A stretch of DNA of 64,000 nucleotides from Rhizobiales bacterium Y(2018) (GTDB taxonomy: Bacteria; Pseudomonadota; Alphaproteobacteria; Rhizobiales; Aestuariivirgaceae). The stretch lies in the NCBI GenBank assembly GCA_005502925.1, contig SCPD01000001.1, positions 868,001 to 932,000 of the forward strand, written 5' to 3'. The number at the start of each line of letters is the position of its first letter. Position 1 is the stretch's first letter. Shown here one piece after another: positions 27,739 to 34,862 of the stretch. Under the pieces are notes generated by a model. That model saw only the letters and a program-made list of their open reading frames with translations, had not been told where the DNA came from and ran no database searches. The position numbers and the translations under genes are program-made.

Positions 27739-28575
27739 TCAGGAGCGCATGATCGCCTTGCCCCAGAGATTCAACGTGCGCGGCTCCTGCGGCCAGTCCT
27801 TCACCGGCCGGTCATGCACGACCTCGAGCTCGGCCGAGACCTCGATCCAGTTGCCGTCCGGATCCTCGATGAAGATGAAGAGATTGTTGCCCGGTCCGTG
27901 GCGTCCCGGTCCCCACATCAGGGGAATGCGCCGTGCGGCGAAGCGATCACACCAGTCGCGGATGACATTCCAATCGCCCGCCTCGTAGCTGTGATGGTCG
28001 ACGCCCTGGCGATTGGATTTGAAGCAGGCGAGTGTGTGATGCTCGTGATTGGAGCGAACGAAACACGTGGCGAGCTTGCCATCCTTGTGCACAACCCTGT
28101 CGGAGAGCGCGAAACCGAGCTTGCCATGGAAGAAGTCCTGAAAGGCCTCGACATCGAAGGTCGCAAAAGTGAGATGCTGGGTCGGGCCCTTCAAACCCGC
28201 CTGCGCCGTCTCGGGCTTCGCCAGACCGAAGCAGATGACATGACCATCGGGCGATTGCACCGCGAAGGCGCCGTCCTCGAAATAGAGTGACGGGCTTGCC
28301 AGGATCACGAGGCCTTCAGCTTCGGCCCGCGCCCGGAGCTCGGCAAGTCCCTCAGCGTCGCGACAGGCGAGACCCGCATAGCCAAGCTTCCGGCCCTCTC
28401 CTTTCTTCGCCACGAAGCGGCGGGCGGGACCGCTGCAGCGCCATTCCTCCGGCCCAACCTGCTCGACGGTCATATCCATCGCATCGGCATAGAACTCGGC
28501 CAGCGCGCGCGGATCGGCGCTCTCGAAGGCGACATGATGCAGATAAGCTCCTGCCCGGACGGCGGTCAGCGACAT
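27739..28575 (-). CDS. Extradiol ring-cleavage dioxygenase (VOC, type I)
   Basis: This 278-residue protein has two VOC modules as in 2,3-dihydroxybiphenyl/catechol 2,3-dioxygenases. Candidate iron ligands are the His in QHLTFATFD, the His pair in DHHSYEAGDW and the Glu in GNWIEVSAELE, giving a 2-His-1-carboxylate site. AAGGAG precedes the ATG. It is the first gene of the minus-strand aromatic operon and is divergent from a LysR regulator. It should open the catechol-type ring made by the MhpA-like hydroxylase. Confidence 0.86.
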   Translation of the reverse strand: MSLTAVRAGAYLHHVAFESADPRALAEFYADAMDMTVEQVGPEEWRCSGPARRFVAKKGEGRKLGYAGLACRDAEGLAELRARAEAEGLVILASPSLYFEDGAFAVQSPDGHVICFGLAKPETAQAGLKGPTQHLTFATFDVEAFQDFFHGKLGFALSDRVVHKDGKLATCFVRSNHEHHTLACFKSNRQGVDHHSYEAGDWNVIRDWCDRFAARRIPLMWGPGRHGPGNNLFIFIEDPDGNWIEVSAELEVVHDRPVKDWPQEPRTLNLWGKAIMRS

Positions 28576-28706
28576 CTCAACTCCTTGGAATTCGGATAAT
28601 TGGAACTTTTGACTTGCTTAAATTATCAATATTTGAGATTTTTGTAACTGCAAATTTTGGCAACTGCCCTTCTCAAATCGTCATGCGCCATTCCGGGAGG
28701 ATTTCG
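28576..28706. promoter_or_regulatory. Divergent control region between dioxygenase operon and LysR gene
   Basis: This 131-bp AT-rich gap separates the dioxygenase (minus) from the LysR gene (plus). It holds TTGACT at 28609-28614 and an imperfect dyad TCAATATTTGA at 28627-28637 that fits a T-N11-A style LysR site. The GGGAGGA at 28695-28701 is the LysR ribosome site. Operator assignment is inference. Confidence 0.4.
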
Positions 28707-29606
28707 ATGCGACGTGAAATGCTGGATGATCAATTGACACCGCGCACATTGCGGCTGATCGCGGCCATCGGCCGGCATGGCCATCTCACGCGTGCTGCCG
28801 AAGAGGTGCATATCGTGCCGTCGGCCGCGAGCCGGCGCATCCGCAAGCTCGAAGATGTGCTCGGCGCAGAAGTCCTGAACCGGCAGGCCAATGGCCTCAC
28901 TCTGACCCCCGTCGGGCTCGCCATTGCGAGCCATGCCGCCGCCCGGGCCGAGGGCCTCGATCTTCTCAAATCCGATATCGACAGGTTGAAAGGCGGCGCC
29001 GCGGTCGATCTCCGCCTCGCCGTCTCAGGGCCTGTGCTATTCGGCGAACTGCCGGAACAGCTGCGCGGCTATCTTGCGAGCAATCCGCATGTTCATCTCT
29101 CGGTCATCGAGCAGACGACCCCCGCCATCGCGCAAAGCCTGCTCGAGGGCCAGGCCGATGTCGGCATCGTGCTGGGCGCTCTCGACTATCCGAGCCTGCA
29201 ATTGTCGCTCTACCGTTCCGACCGGCTCGCAGCGGTGGTCCCGCGCGATCACCGCCTCGGTCAGAGGCTCGAGGTTCATCTCGATGATCTCGCCGACGAG
29301 CTTCTCATCATGCCCCGCACCTCGATGATTGCCGACCTTATCGCCGTCATGGCGCAGCGGAGCGGCGTGCATCTGCGCCAGGGTATCGATGTCAACGACT
29401 TCGCCTCGACCTGCCGCGTCGTCGAAGGTGGACTCGGCATCACGGTGATGCCGGCCGGGACATCAGCGGCTGAGATCGCCAAGCGCGGTCTCGCTTCGAT
29501 CCCGCTCGACCATGACTGGGCGCGTTGCGACATCTTCCTCGCGACAAAGAATGGCGCCGAGGCGCAATCCGCCTTGTCGGGACTGAAGCACGCGCTGTTG
29601 CATTGA
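28707..29606 (+). CDS. LysR-family transcriptional regulator
   Basis: This 299-residue LysR regulator has an N-terminal winged HTH (LRLIAAIGRHGHLTRAAEEVHIVPSA, ASRRIRKLEDVLGAEVLNR) and a periplasmic-binding-like effector domain. ATG at 28707 is chosen because GGGAGGA lies 5 bp upstream; a start at 28683 has none. It is divergent from the extradiol dioxygenase operon and upstream of the benzoylformate decarboxylase gene, so it likely senses an aromatic intermediate and controls one or both. The subgroup resembles LysR proteins of ring-cleavage pathways. Confidence 0.9.
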   Translation: MRREMLDDQLTPRTLRLIAAIGRHGHLTRAAEEVHIVPSAASRRIRKLEDVLGAEVLNRQANGLTLTPVGLAIASHAAARAEGLDLLKSDIDRLKGGAAVDLRLAVSGPVLFGELPEQLRGYLASNPHVHLSVIEQTTPAIAQSLLEGQADVGIVLGALDYPSLQLSLYRSDRLAAVVPRDHRLGQRLEVHLDDLADELLIMPRTSMIADLIAVMAQRSGVHLRQGIDVNDFASTCRVVEGGLGITVMPAGTSAAEIAKRGLASIPLDHDWARCDIFLATKNGAEAQSALSGLKHALLH

Positions 29607-29688
29607 CAACAACCACGTTTGTTCAAAAACCACTCGACGGCGCGCGCACCGCAGAGTTTTCCTCCCTTCTCGTGAAGCGGGAGGATGA

Positions 29689-31272
29689 ATGCGATCGACA
29701 GTACGAACCGCCACGCTGGCGCTCTTGCGCGAGCTTGGCCTCACAACGGTTTTCGGCAATCCGGGCTCGACCGAGCTGGCGTTTCTCGCCGACTGGCCAT
29801 CCGACTTCCGCTATGTGCTGGGCTTGCAGGAATCGGTCGTCGTCGGCATGGCCGATGGCTATGCGCAGGCGACCGGTCGCGTCGCATTCGTCAATCTTCA
29901 TTCGGCTGCCGGTGTCGGCCATGCGCTGGGCGCTATCTTCACAGCCACTAAGAACCAGACGCCGCTCGTCATCACCGCCGGCCAGCAGGCACGATCCCTG
30001 CTCGCTCTGGATCCCTTCCTCGGCGCCGAGCAAGCGGCGGAATTCCCCAAGCCGCATGTGAAATGGGCGATCGAGCCGGCGCGGCCCGAGGATGTGCCGC
30101 TCGCCATCGCGCAGGCCTGGCAGATCGCCATGCAAGCCCCATGCGGTCCCACTTTCGTGTCGATCCCCTCCGATGACTGGGACAGGCCCGCCGAACCTGT
30201 CGTGCTTAAGCCAAAGAGTCATTTGCTGGCACCCGACCCGGACGGCCTCGCCGAAATCGCTCGCGCCCTCGAGGCGTCCCGCCGGCCGGCCATCGTCTTC
30301 GGGCCTGGCGTCGGCCGCGAGAACATGCAGGATGAAGTGACGGCCCTCGTCGAGCACCTCGACGCTGATGTCTGGGCGGCGCCGATGATCAGCCGCGATG
30401 GCGTCGCGCAAGATCATCCGTGCTTCGCCGGCTTCCTTCCGGCCGCTTCGGGGCCGCTGGTCAAATCACTGGAGCGCTATGATTGCATTCTGGTGCTGGG
30501 CGGGCCGGCCTTCCTGCTGCATGTTCCCGAGGGGCTTGAGGTCCTGGCGCAGTTGCCTCCCCTCTTCCAGATCACCGATGATCCCAGATCCGCCATCGCT
30601 TCGCCGCGCGCTACATCGCTTGTCGCGTCCTTGCGGCTCGCGGTACCGGCCCTGGCGCGTCTCGTCGCACACCGGCCCGCCACGGTATCGAAGTTTCGCG
30701 ATCCGATCGCCGCACCATCGACCGACGCAACGCTCACTCCCGAACTTGCCGTCCATATCGTCGCAAGCCTCGCGCCAAATGATGCCGTCTTCGTCGAGGA
30801 AGCCCCATCGCATAAGACCGCGATCCAGCGCTTCCTGCCCATCGGCAAGGCGCAAGGCTTCCATGCGATGGCGAGCGGTGGACTTGGCTTCGGCCTCGCC
30901 GCCGCGGCTGGCCTCGCGCTCGGCCGCCCGCAGCGCCGGGTGGTGGCGCTCATCGGCGACGGCTCCGCGATGTATTCGATCCAGAGCCTGTGGAGCGCGG
31001 CACGAGAGAAACTTCCGGTCACCTATGTCATCCTCAACAACCGCGGTTATGGCGCCATGCGCGCCTTCAGCCGGATGATGCAGATCCGCAATGTCCCTGG
31101 CATCGATGTGGACGGTATCGACTTCGTCGCTTTGGCGCGCGCGCTCGGCTGTCCCGCCGCGTTGGCGGAGACCGCCGAAGAGCTCGACCGCGCCTTCCGC
31201 CAATCGCTCGCTAATGAAGGACCGATGCTGATCGAGGTGAGTGTCGGCAGCGAGATCGCCACGCTTTTCTGA
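29689..31272 (+). CDS. mdlC: Benzoylformate decarboxylase-like thiamine-diphosphate enzyme
   Basis: This 527-residue ThDP enzyme aligns with benzoylformate decarboxylase (MdlC), which converts benzoylformate to benzaldehyde and CO2. Active-site markers of that family are present: FGNPGSTE (Ser27), GLQESVVVGMADGYA (cofactor-activating Glu48), NLHSAAGVGHA (His71) and the ThDP/Mg motif GDGSAMYSIQSL ending in ILNN. GGGAGGATGA precedes the ATG. In this context it would supply an aromatic aldehyde to the aldehyde dehydrogenase at 23791. Related acetolactate-synthase-like enzymes lack the Ser/His pair, so the assignment is fairly firm. Confidence 0.9.
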   Translation: MRSTVRTATLALLRELGLTTVFGNPGSTELAFLADWPSDFRYVLGLQESVVVGMADGYAQATGRVAFVNLHSAAGVGHALGAIFTATKNQTPLVITAGQQARSLLALDPFLGAEQAAEFPKPHVKWAIEPARPEDVPLAIAQAWQIAMQAPCGPTFVSIPSDDWDRPAEPVVLKPKSHLLAPDPDGLAEIARALEASRRPAIVFGPGVGRENMQDEVTALVEHLDADVWAAPMISRDGVAQDHPCFAGFLPAASGPLVKSLERYDCILVLGGPAFLLHVPEGLEVLAQLPPLFQITDDPRSAIASPRATSLVASLRLAVPALARLVAHRPATVSKFRDPIAAPSTDATLTPELAVHIVASLAPNDAVFVEEAPSHKTAIQRFLPIGKAQGFHAMASGGLGFGLAAAAGLALGRPQRRVVALIGDGSAMYSIQSLWSAAREKLPVTYVILNNRGYGAMRAFSRMMQIRNVPGIDVDGIDFVALARALGCPAALAETAEELDRAFRQSLANEGPMLIEVSVGSEIATLF

Positions 31273-31273
31273 T

Positions 31274-31786
31274 TCAAGACATGCCGGCTGACGACGCTGC
31301 CAACGCCGTGAGATAGAGGCCGAGCCCGAACACTGTATGCGTGAGCAGGCTACGGAACCTGGCGACCATCGGCTTCGGTGTCTTGGCGGCGGCGATGCCC
31401 AGGCCGAGGCCCGGCTGCATCAGGAAGAACGGCGCCGCGATCGTCGCCCAGCCGACAAGAAGGGCCGGAAGCAAAGTCGGCTGACGGGCCCAATCGAGCT
31501 CCCAGATCGCCAGCAGGATGCCGGCGAAGACAATGCCGATCGCATAATGTGCGCTCCAGCCGATCGCCGTCTCGCCCCTGATGGGCGTCGCCTTGCCAAT
31601 GCTGTCGTGAACGAACCGGCCCGCCGGCATATGGCCGATCCAGCGGCCGACAAGCCCCCAATTCATGGAGGGAATGTCGAGAAGCCGCTTCAGGGCGAGC
31701 GCCCAAAGATCGATCAGGACCGTCGCACCAGCGCCAACAACAAGAGAATAAGCAGCAAATTCAAGGGTTTCATTCATGGATTCCAT
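31274..31786 (-). CDS. DUF2938-family membrane protein
   Basis: This protein of about 170 residues matches the DUF2938 family: four hydrophobic segments, the first motif AGATVLIDLWALALKRLL, MNWGLVGRWIGHMPAGRF, WSAHYAIGIVFAGILLA and a C-terminal HTVFGLGLYLTALA. No biochemical role is established. Start choice is uncertain: ATG at 31786 or 31777; a TTG at 31795 would lie inside the palindrome at 31787-31812. It is divergent from an ArsR-rhodanese gene, so it is probably the target of that regulator and may handle a sulfur compound (inference). Confidence 0.75.
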   Translation of the reverse strand: MESMNETLEFAAYSLVVGAGATVLIDLWALALKRLLDIPSMNWGLVGRWIGHMPAGRFVHDSIGKATPIRGETAIGWSAHYAIGIVFAGILLAIWELDWARQPTLLPALLVGWATIAAPFFLMQPGLGLGIAAAKTPKPMVARFRSLLTHTVFGLGLYLTALAASSAGMS

Positions 31787-31812
31787 ATCATTCAATTATT
31801 TAATTGAATGAT
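31787..31812. promoter_or_regulatory. Perfect 12-bp inverted repeat, ArsR-type operator
   Basis: ATCATTCAATTA (31787-31798) and TAATTGAATGAT (31801-31812) are perfect inverted copies separated by TT. The element lies between the divergent DUF2938 and ArsR-rhodanese genes, and AT-rich 12-2-12 dyads with TTCA/TGAA arms are typical of ArsR/SmtB-family operators. Binding by the adjacent ArsR protein would repress both genes. Confidence 0.75.
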
Positions 31813-31839
31813 TGAAGCAGATTGACTAAGCTTTTGTCA

Positions 31840-32526
31840 ATGAGCGAAGCAACGCCCCATTCCTTCTTTGCTGAGCTGGCTGAATTGGCCCGCGGCCTCG
31901 GTCATGCCCATCGCCTGCTGCTGCTCGATCACATTGCGCAAAACGAGCATTCGGTGGAACGCCTTGCCGAGTTCGCTGGCCTTTCCCTCGCCAATGCCTC
32001 GCAGCATCTCCAGCATCTCAAACGCGCCGGCTTCGTCACGACGCGGCGGGATGGAAAACGCATTCTCTATCGGCTGGGAGATGGCCCGACCGCTCCGCTT
32101 CTCGCCGCTCTCAAGTCGCAGGCCGCGTTCAATCACACACAGCTCACCACCTTCATCGCCGACAGCCGCTCGCGGCCCGACCGGCTCGAAGCGATCGATG
32201 CCGAGGAGCTCCTGCGCCGGATGCGTGAAAACAGCGTCACCTTGCTCGATGTGCGCGCTGAAACAGAATATGCCGTCGGCCATGTGCCCGGTGCGGTCAA
32301 CATCCCGCTTCCGGAACTCGAGCGCCGGCTCGCCGAGCTGCGCAAGGATCAGGAAGTGATCGCCTATTGCCGTGGCCCGCATTGCGCGCTTTCCGCCGAG
32401 GCGGTCCGGGCCTTGTCCGCCAAGGGGTACAAGGCCCGGCATTTCGACAGCGGATTGCCCGGCTGGCAGGCCCTGGGCCTCGCAACTTCCTCGCTTCAAT
32501 CCTCCGGCAGCAAAGCCGGGTTGTAG
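31840..32526 (+). CDS. ArsR-family HTH regulator fused to a rhodanese domain
   Basis: This 228-residue fusion has an ArsR winged HTH (VERLAEFAGLSLANASQHLQ, HLKRAGFVTTRRDGKRILYRL) and a C-terminal rhodanese domain (TLLDVRAETEYAVGHVPGAV; active-site loop YCRGPHC). Rhodaneses carry persulfide sulfur on the loop cysteine, so the regulator probably senses reactive sulfur or uses the domain in sulfur transfer. Start ATG at 31840 is preferred; an upstream TTG at 31822 would add six residues. It overlaps the convergent VOC gene by 31 bp at its 3' end. The adjacent palindrome at 31787-31812 is its likely operator. Confidence 0.9.
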   Translation: MSEATPHSFFAELAELARGLGHAHRLLLLDHIAQNEHSVERLAEFAGLSLANASQHLQHLKRAGFVTTRRDGKRILYRLGDGPTAPLLAALKSQAAFNHTQLTTFIADSRSRPDRLEAIDAEELLRRMRENSVTLLDVRAETEYAVGHVPGAVNIPLPELERRLAELRKDQEVIAYCRGPHCALSAEAVRALSAKGYKARHFDSGLPGWQALGLATSSLQSSGSKAGL

Positions 32527-32918
32527 ACGATCTCCCAGAGGTGACCATCGGGATCTTGGAAATAGCCGGCATAGCCGCCCCAGAAGGTCTTCTGCGCCGG
32601 CTTGACGAGGCGCGCCCCGGCCGCGAGCGCCTGGCGCATCACCTGATCGACCTCGCTCTCGCTTCTTACATTGTGACCGATTGTGAACTCGGTCGGGCTG
32701 CGCGGCGTCTCCTTGATGCCGGCATCATGGGCAATGTCGCTGCGGGGGAAGACGGCGAATTTCAAACCCTGCGCGAGGTCGAAGAAAGCGACTTCGCCAT
32801 GCTCGAATTTCTGGCCGATGATGCCTTCGGTCGGCAGGCCTAAGCCATCGCGGTAGAAGCGCAAGGCGGCATCAAGGTCATCGACGCCGACCGTCAGGAC
32901 GCTGATTCTGGGTTTCAT
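32496..32918 (-). CDS. VOC-family protein (glyoxalase-like)
   Basis: This 140-residue single-subunit VOC protein has two beta-alpha-beta-beta-beta repeats: ISVLTVGVDDLDAALRFYRD at the start and WGGYAGYFQDPDGHLWEIVYN at the end, the latter with the usual metal-ligand Glu. Members bind or modify small molecules (glyoxalase, fosfomycin or bleomycin resistance); here the substrate is unknown. The ATG at 32918 has GGAG upstream. Its 3' end overlaps the ArsR-rhodanese gene by 31 bp. It is divergent from an AraC gene. Confidence 0.85.
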   Translation of the reverse strand: MKPRISVLTVGVDDLDAALRFYRDGLGLPTEGIIGQKFEHGEVAFFDLAQGLKFAVFPRSDIAHDAGIKETPRSPTEFTIGHNVRSESEVDQVMRQALAAGARLVKPAQKTFWGGYAGYFQDPDGHLWEIVYNPALLPED

Positions 32919-33004
32919 GATTTGGACTCCATTAATGTCGCGCCATAGTGGCCCGAGCCCGCTTGGCATTTCTTGAATATTCCGGCCAATGCTACACTGC
33001 CCTC

Positions 33005-33772
33005 ATGATTGTGCATAAACCGATGGGGGCAGCGCCCGCCGCTGCGGTGGGCGAGTTCCATGAGCGGCCAGTCGTCCCGGCGCTGCGCAATGTTTTTGCC
33101 GCAGTGTGGACACATCACATGCCCGAGGCCGCCGCGCCGCCAATCATCGTGGCGCCCGACGGCACGATCGACCTGCAATGGATCGGTGGCGCCCTGCGTA
33201 TTGCCGGTCCCGACAAGGAGCCGCAGACCGAGATCATTCCGGCGGGAACCGAGATCATCGGATTCCGCTTCCATCCCGGCGCAGCCCATGCCTGGCTTGG
33301 CCTGCCGATGTCGGAGATCACCAGCCAGCGGGTGGCGCTCGAGGATCTGTGGGGCGTGCGGGCCCGTCGTCTCGCGAAGAGCATCCGCGATGCCGCAGAT
33401 ATTGAGCGCGCCCTGCTTGCGGATCGGGTTGAGCATCTCTCCGGCGACACGGTCATGCGCGCCGCCTTCACCTTGATCATACAAGGCGCACCGGAAGGCG
33501 TGGCGCTCATCCCCTGGCTCGCCCGCGCGCTGCTTATGAGCGAGCGCAGCCTCAGGCGCCGCTTCGATGAGAATTTCGGCTATGGCCCGAAGACGCTGGA
33601 TCGCATCTTGCGCTATCAGCGCTTCCTGCGTCTGCGCCGCGCCTCGCCCAAGACACCGACCGCCCTTCTCGCGCTCGATGCCGGTTATTCCGACCAGGCG
33701 CACCTGGTGCGCGAAAGTCGCCGTCTCACCGGGCTGACGCCGGCTGCGAAAGTCCCTTATCCAGCTCGCTGA
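33005..33772 (+). CDS. AraC-family transcriptional regulator
   Basis: This 255-residue protein has a C-terminal AraC-type HTH (WLARALLMSERSLRRRFDENFG; ALLALDAGYSDQAHLVRESR) behind an N-terminal region with a DUF6597-like cupin-type sensor (IVAPDGTIDLQWIGG, GFRFHPGAAHAWLGLPMSEI). It is divergent from the VOC gene, which is a plausible target. No ribosome site is clear, and ATG at 33023 is an alternative start. Effector unknown. Confidence 0.84.
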   Translation: MIVHKPMGAAPAAAVGEFHERPVVPALRNVFAAVWTHHMPEAAAPPIIVAPDGTIDLQWIGGALRIAGPDKEPQTEIIPAGTEIIGFRFHPGAAHAWLGLPMSEITSQRVALEDLWGVRARRLAKSIRDAADIERALLADRVEHLSGDTVMRAAFTLIIQGAPEGVALIPWLARALLMSERSLRRRFDENFGYGPKTLDRILRYQRFLRLRRASPKTPTALLALDAGYSDQAHLVRESRRLTGLTPAAKVPYPAR

Positions 33773-33833
33773 TCTGGATGCGGCTATGGCATCGCGCAGG
33801 GCAAGCGGGTAAGTGTACAAAATTGACAGGATT

Positions 33834-33846
33834 GCGATTGAATCGC
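33834..33846. promoter_or_regulatory. Small perfect palindrome upstream of the double-wHTH gene
   Basis: GCGATTGAATCGC is a perfect 6-1-6 dyad located about 10 bp before the proposed start and just downstream of a TTGACA (33823-33828). It could be an autoregulatory operator. Evidence is only positional. Confidence 0.3.
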
Positions 33847-33855
33847 CTCATTACA

Positions 33856-34764
33856 ATGCCCGTTGCTTCAGGAAAAGACATTCTCACACCGCAGGCGCTG
33901 GCGGCGCTGCGTGCCCATCCGCGCTTCGGGGAAGCGCTCAGGGCATCAGCCGAGGGGTTGATCGCCCTCCATCGCCGCAACCGGGTGATGAGCTGGTTCC
34001 TCAGCGACCGCCCTCTGGCGCTCATCGGCCATGCGGTGATCTATCTTCATCTCGAGGGACGTGCCGATGATCCCTTGTCCGGCTTGACCCCGAGCCGGTT
34101 CCGCAACTTCTGCCGGACCAACGGCCTGTGCAGCCCCGGCCGGGCCAGTGCGATCCTGGCTTTCATGCGCCTGACCGGACATATCGAATCGGTTCCGCAT
34201 CCGGGCGACCGGCGCGTCACCCAGCTGCGCCCGAGCGAGAAGCTGATGGAAATCGCGCGCGCGCGCCTAGCGCGCCAGTTCCCGGTCATAACCTTGCTTC
34301 GCCCCGACATCGCGCCGGCGGTCCACGGATTGGGCGATCCGGATTTCGAGGCGGCGCTGTTCCGGGCACTCGGCACCTGGTTCATATCCGGCAGCCGCAT
34401 TCTCGATCACGCGCCGAGCTTGCATCTCTTTGCCGGTCGCGACGCCGGCATGCTGATCCTCTACAGCCTTATGCTTGCGGGTGGTTCGGACAGCCACCCG
34501 GTTTCCCAGGAACCGCTGCCCATCTCCATCTCGGCTCTCGCCAAGCAGTTTCAGGTTTCCCGCACCCATGTCCTGCGGCTGCTCCGCGATGCCGAAGCGG
34601 CAAGCCTCCTTACCCGCGGCGCCGATACGATCAGCCTGAGCGCCGGCCTCGCCGATGACCTGCAGAACATGCAAGCGGGCTTGTTCCATCTGCTCGCCAC
34701 ATGCGCGGCGGAAGCTCTCGCTGCCCTGCCGGACCGCTCGATGCCGGACCGGATCGCGGTATAG
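33856..34764 (+). CDS. Putative DNA-binding protein with two winged-helix regions, family unknown
   Basis: This 302-residue protein is not one I recognise by family. Two segments look like winged helix-turn-helix domains: residues roughly 75-135 (FCRTNGLCSPGRASAILAFM, then a basic wing HPGDRRVTQL) and residues roughly 220-275 (ISALAKQFQVSRTHVLRLLR, DAEAASLLTRG). The part between is hydrophobic and helical (LHLFAGRDAGMLILYSLML) and could dimerise or bind a ligand. There is no signal peptide. It follows the AraC gene and precedes the molybdopterin enzyme gene by 98 bp, so control of that enzyme is possible. An upstream start at 33778 exists but has no ribosome site. Confidence 0.7.
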   Translation: MPVASGKDILTPQALAALRAHPRFGEALRASAEGLIALHRRNRVMSWFLSDRPLALIGHAVIYLHLEGRADDPLSGLTPSRFRNFCRTNGLCSPGRASAILAFMRLTGHIESVPHPGDRRVTQLRPSEKLMEIARARLARQFPVITLLRPDIAPAVHGLGDPDFEAALFRALGTWFISGSRILDHAPSLHLFAGRDAGMLILYSLMLAGGSDSHPVSQEPLPISISALAKQFQVSRTHVLRLLRDAEAASLLTRGADTISLSAGLADDLQNMQAGLFHLLATCAAEALAALPDRSMPDRIAV

Positions 34765-34862
34765 AGTCAGCGCAAACTGGCCTGAGGCATCGACGCGCAA
34801 GTGGACAGGCAGCCGTGTTGGTGGCCGTGCTATGATCGGCGCGACGCAAGCCGGAAAGCCAG

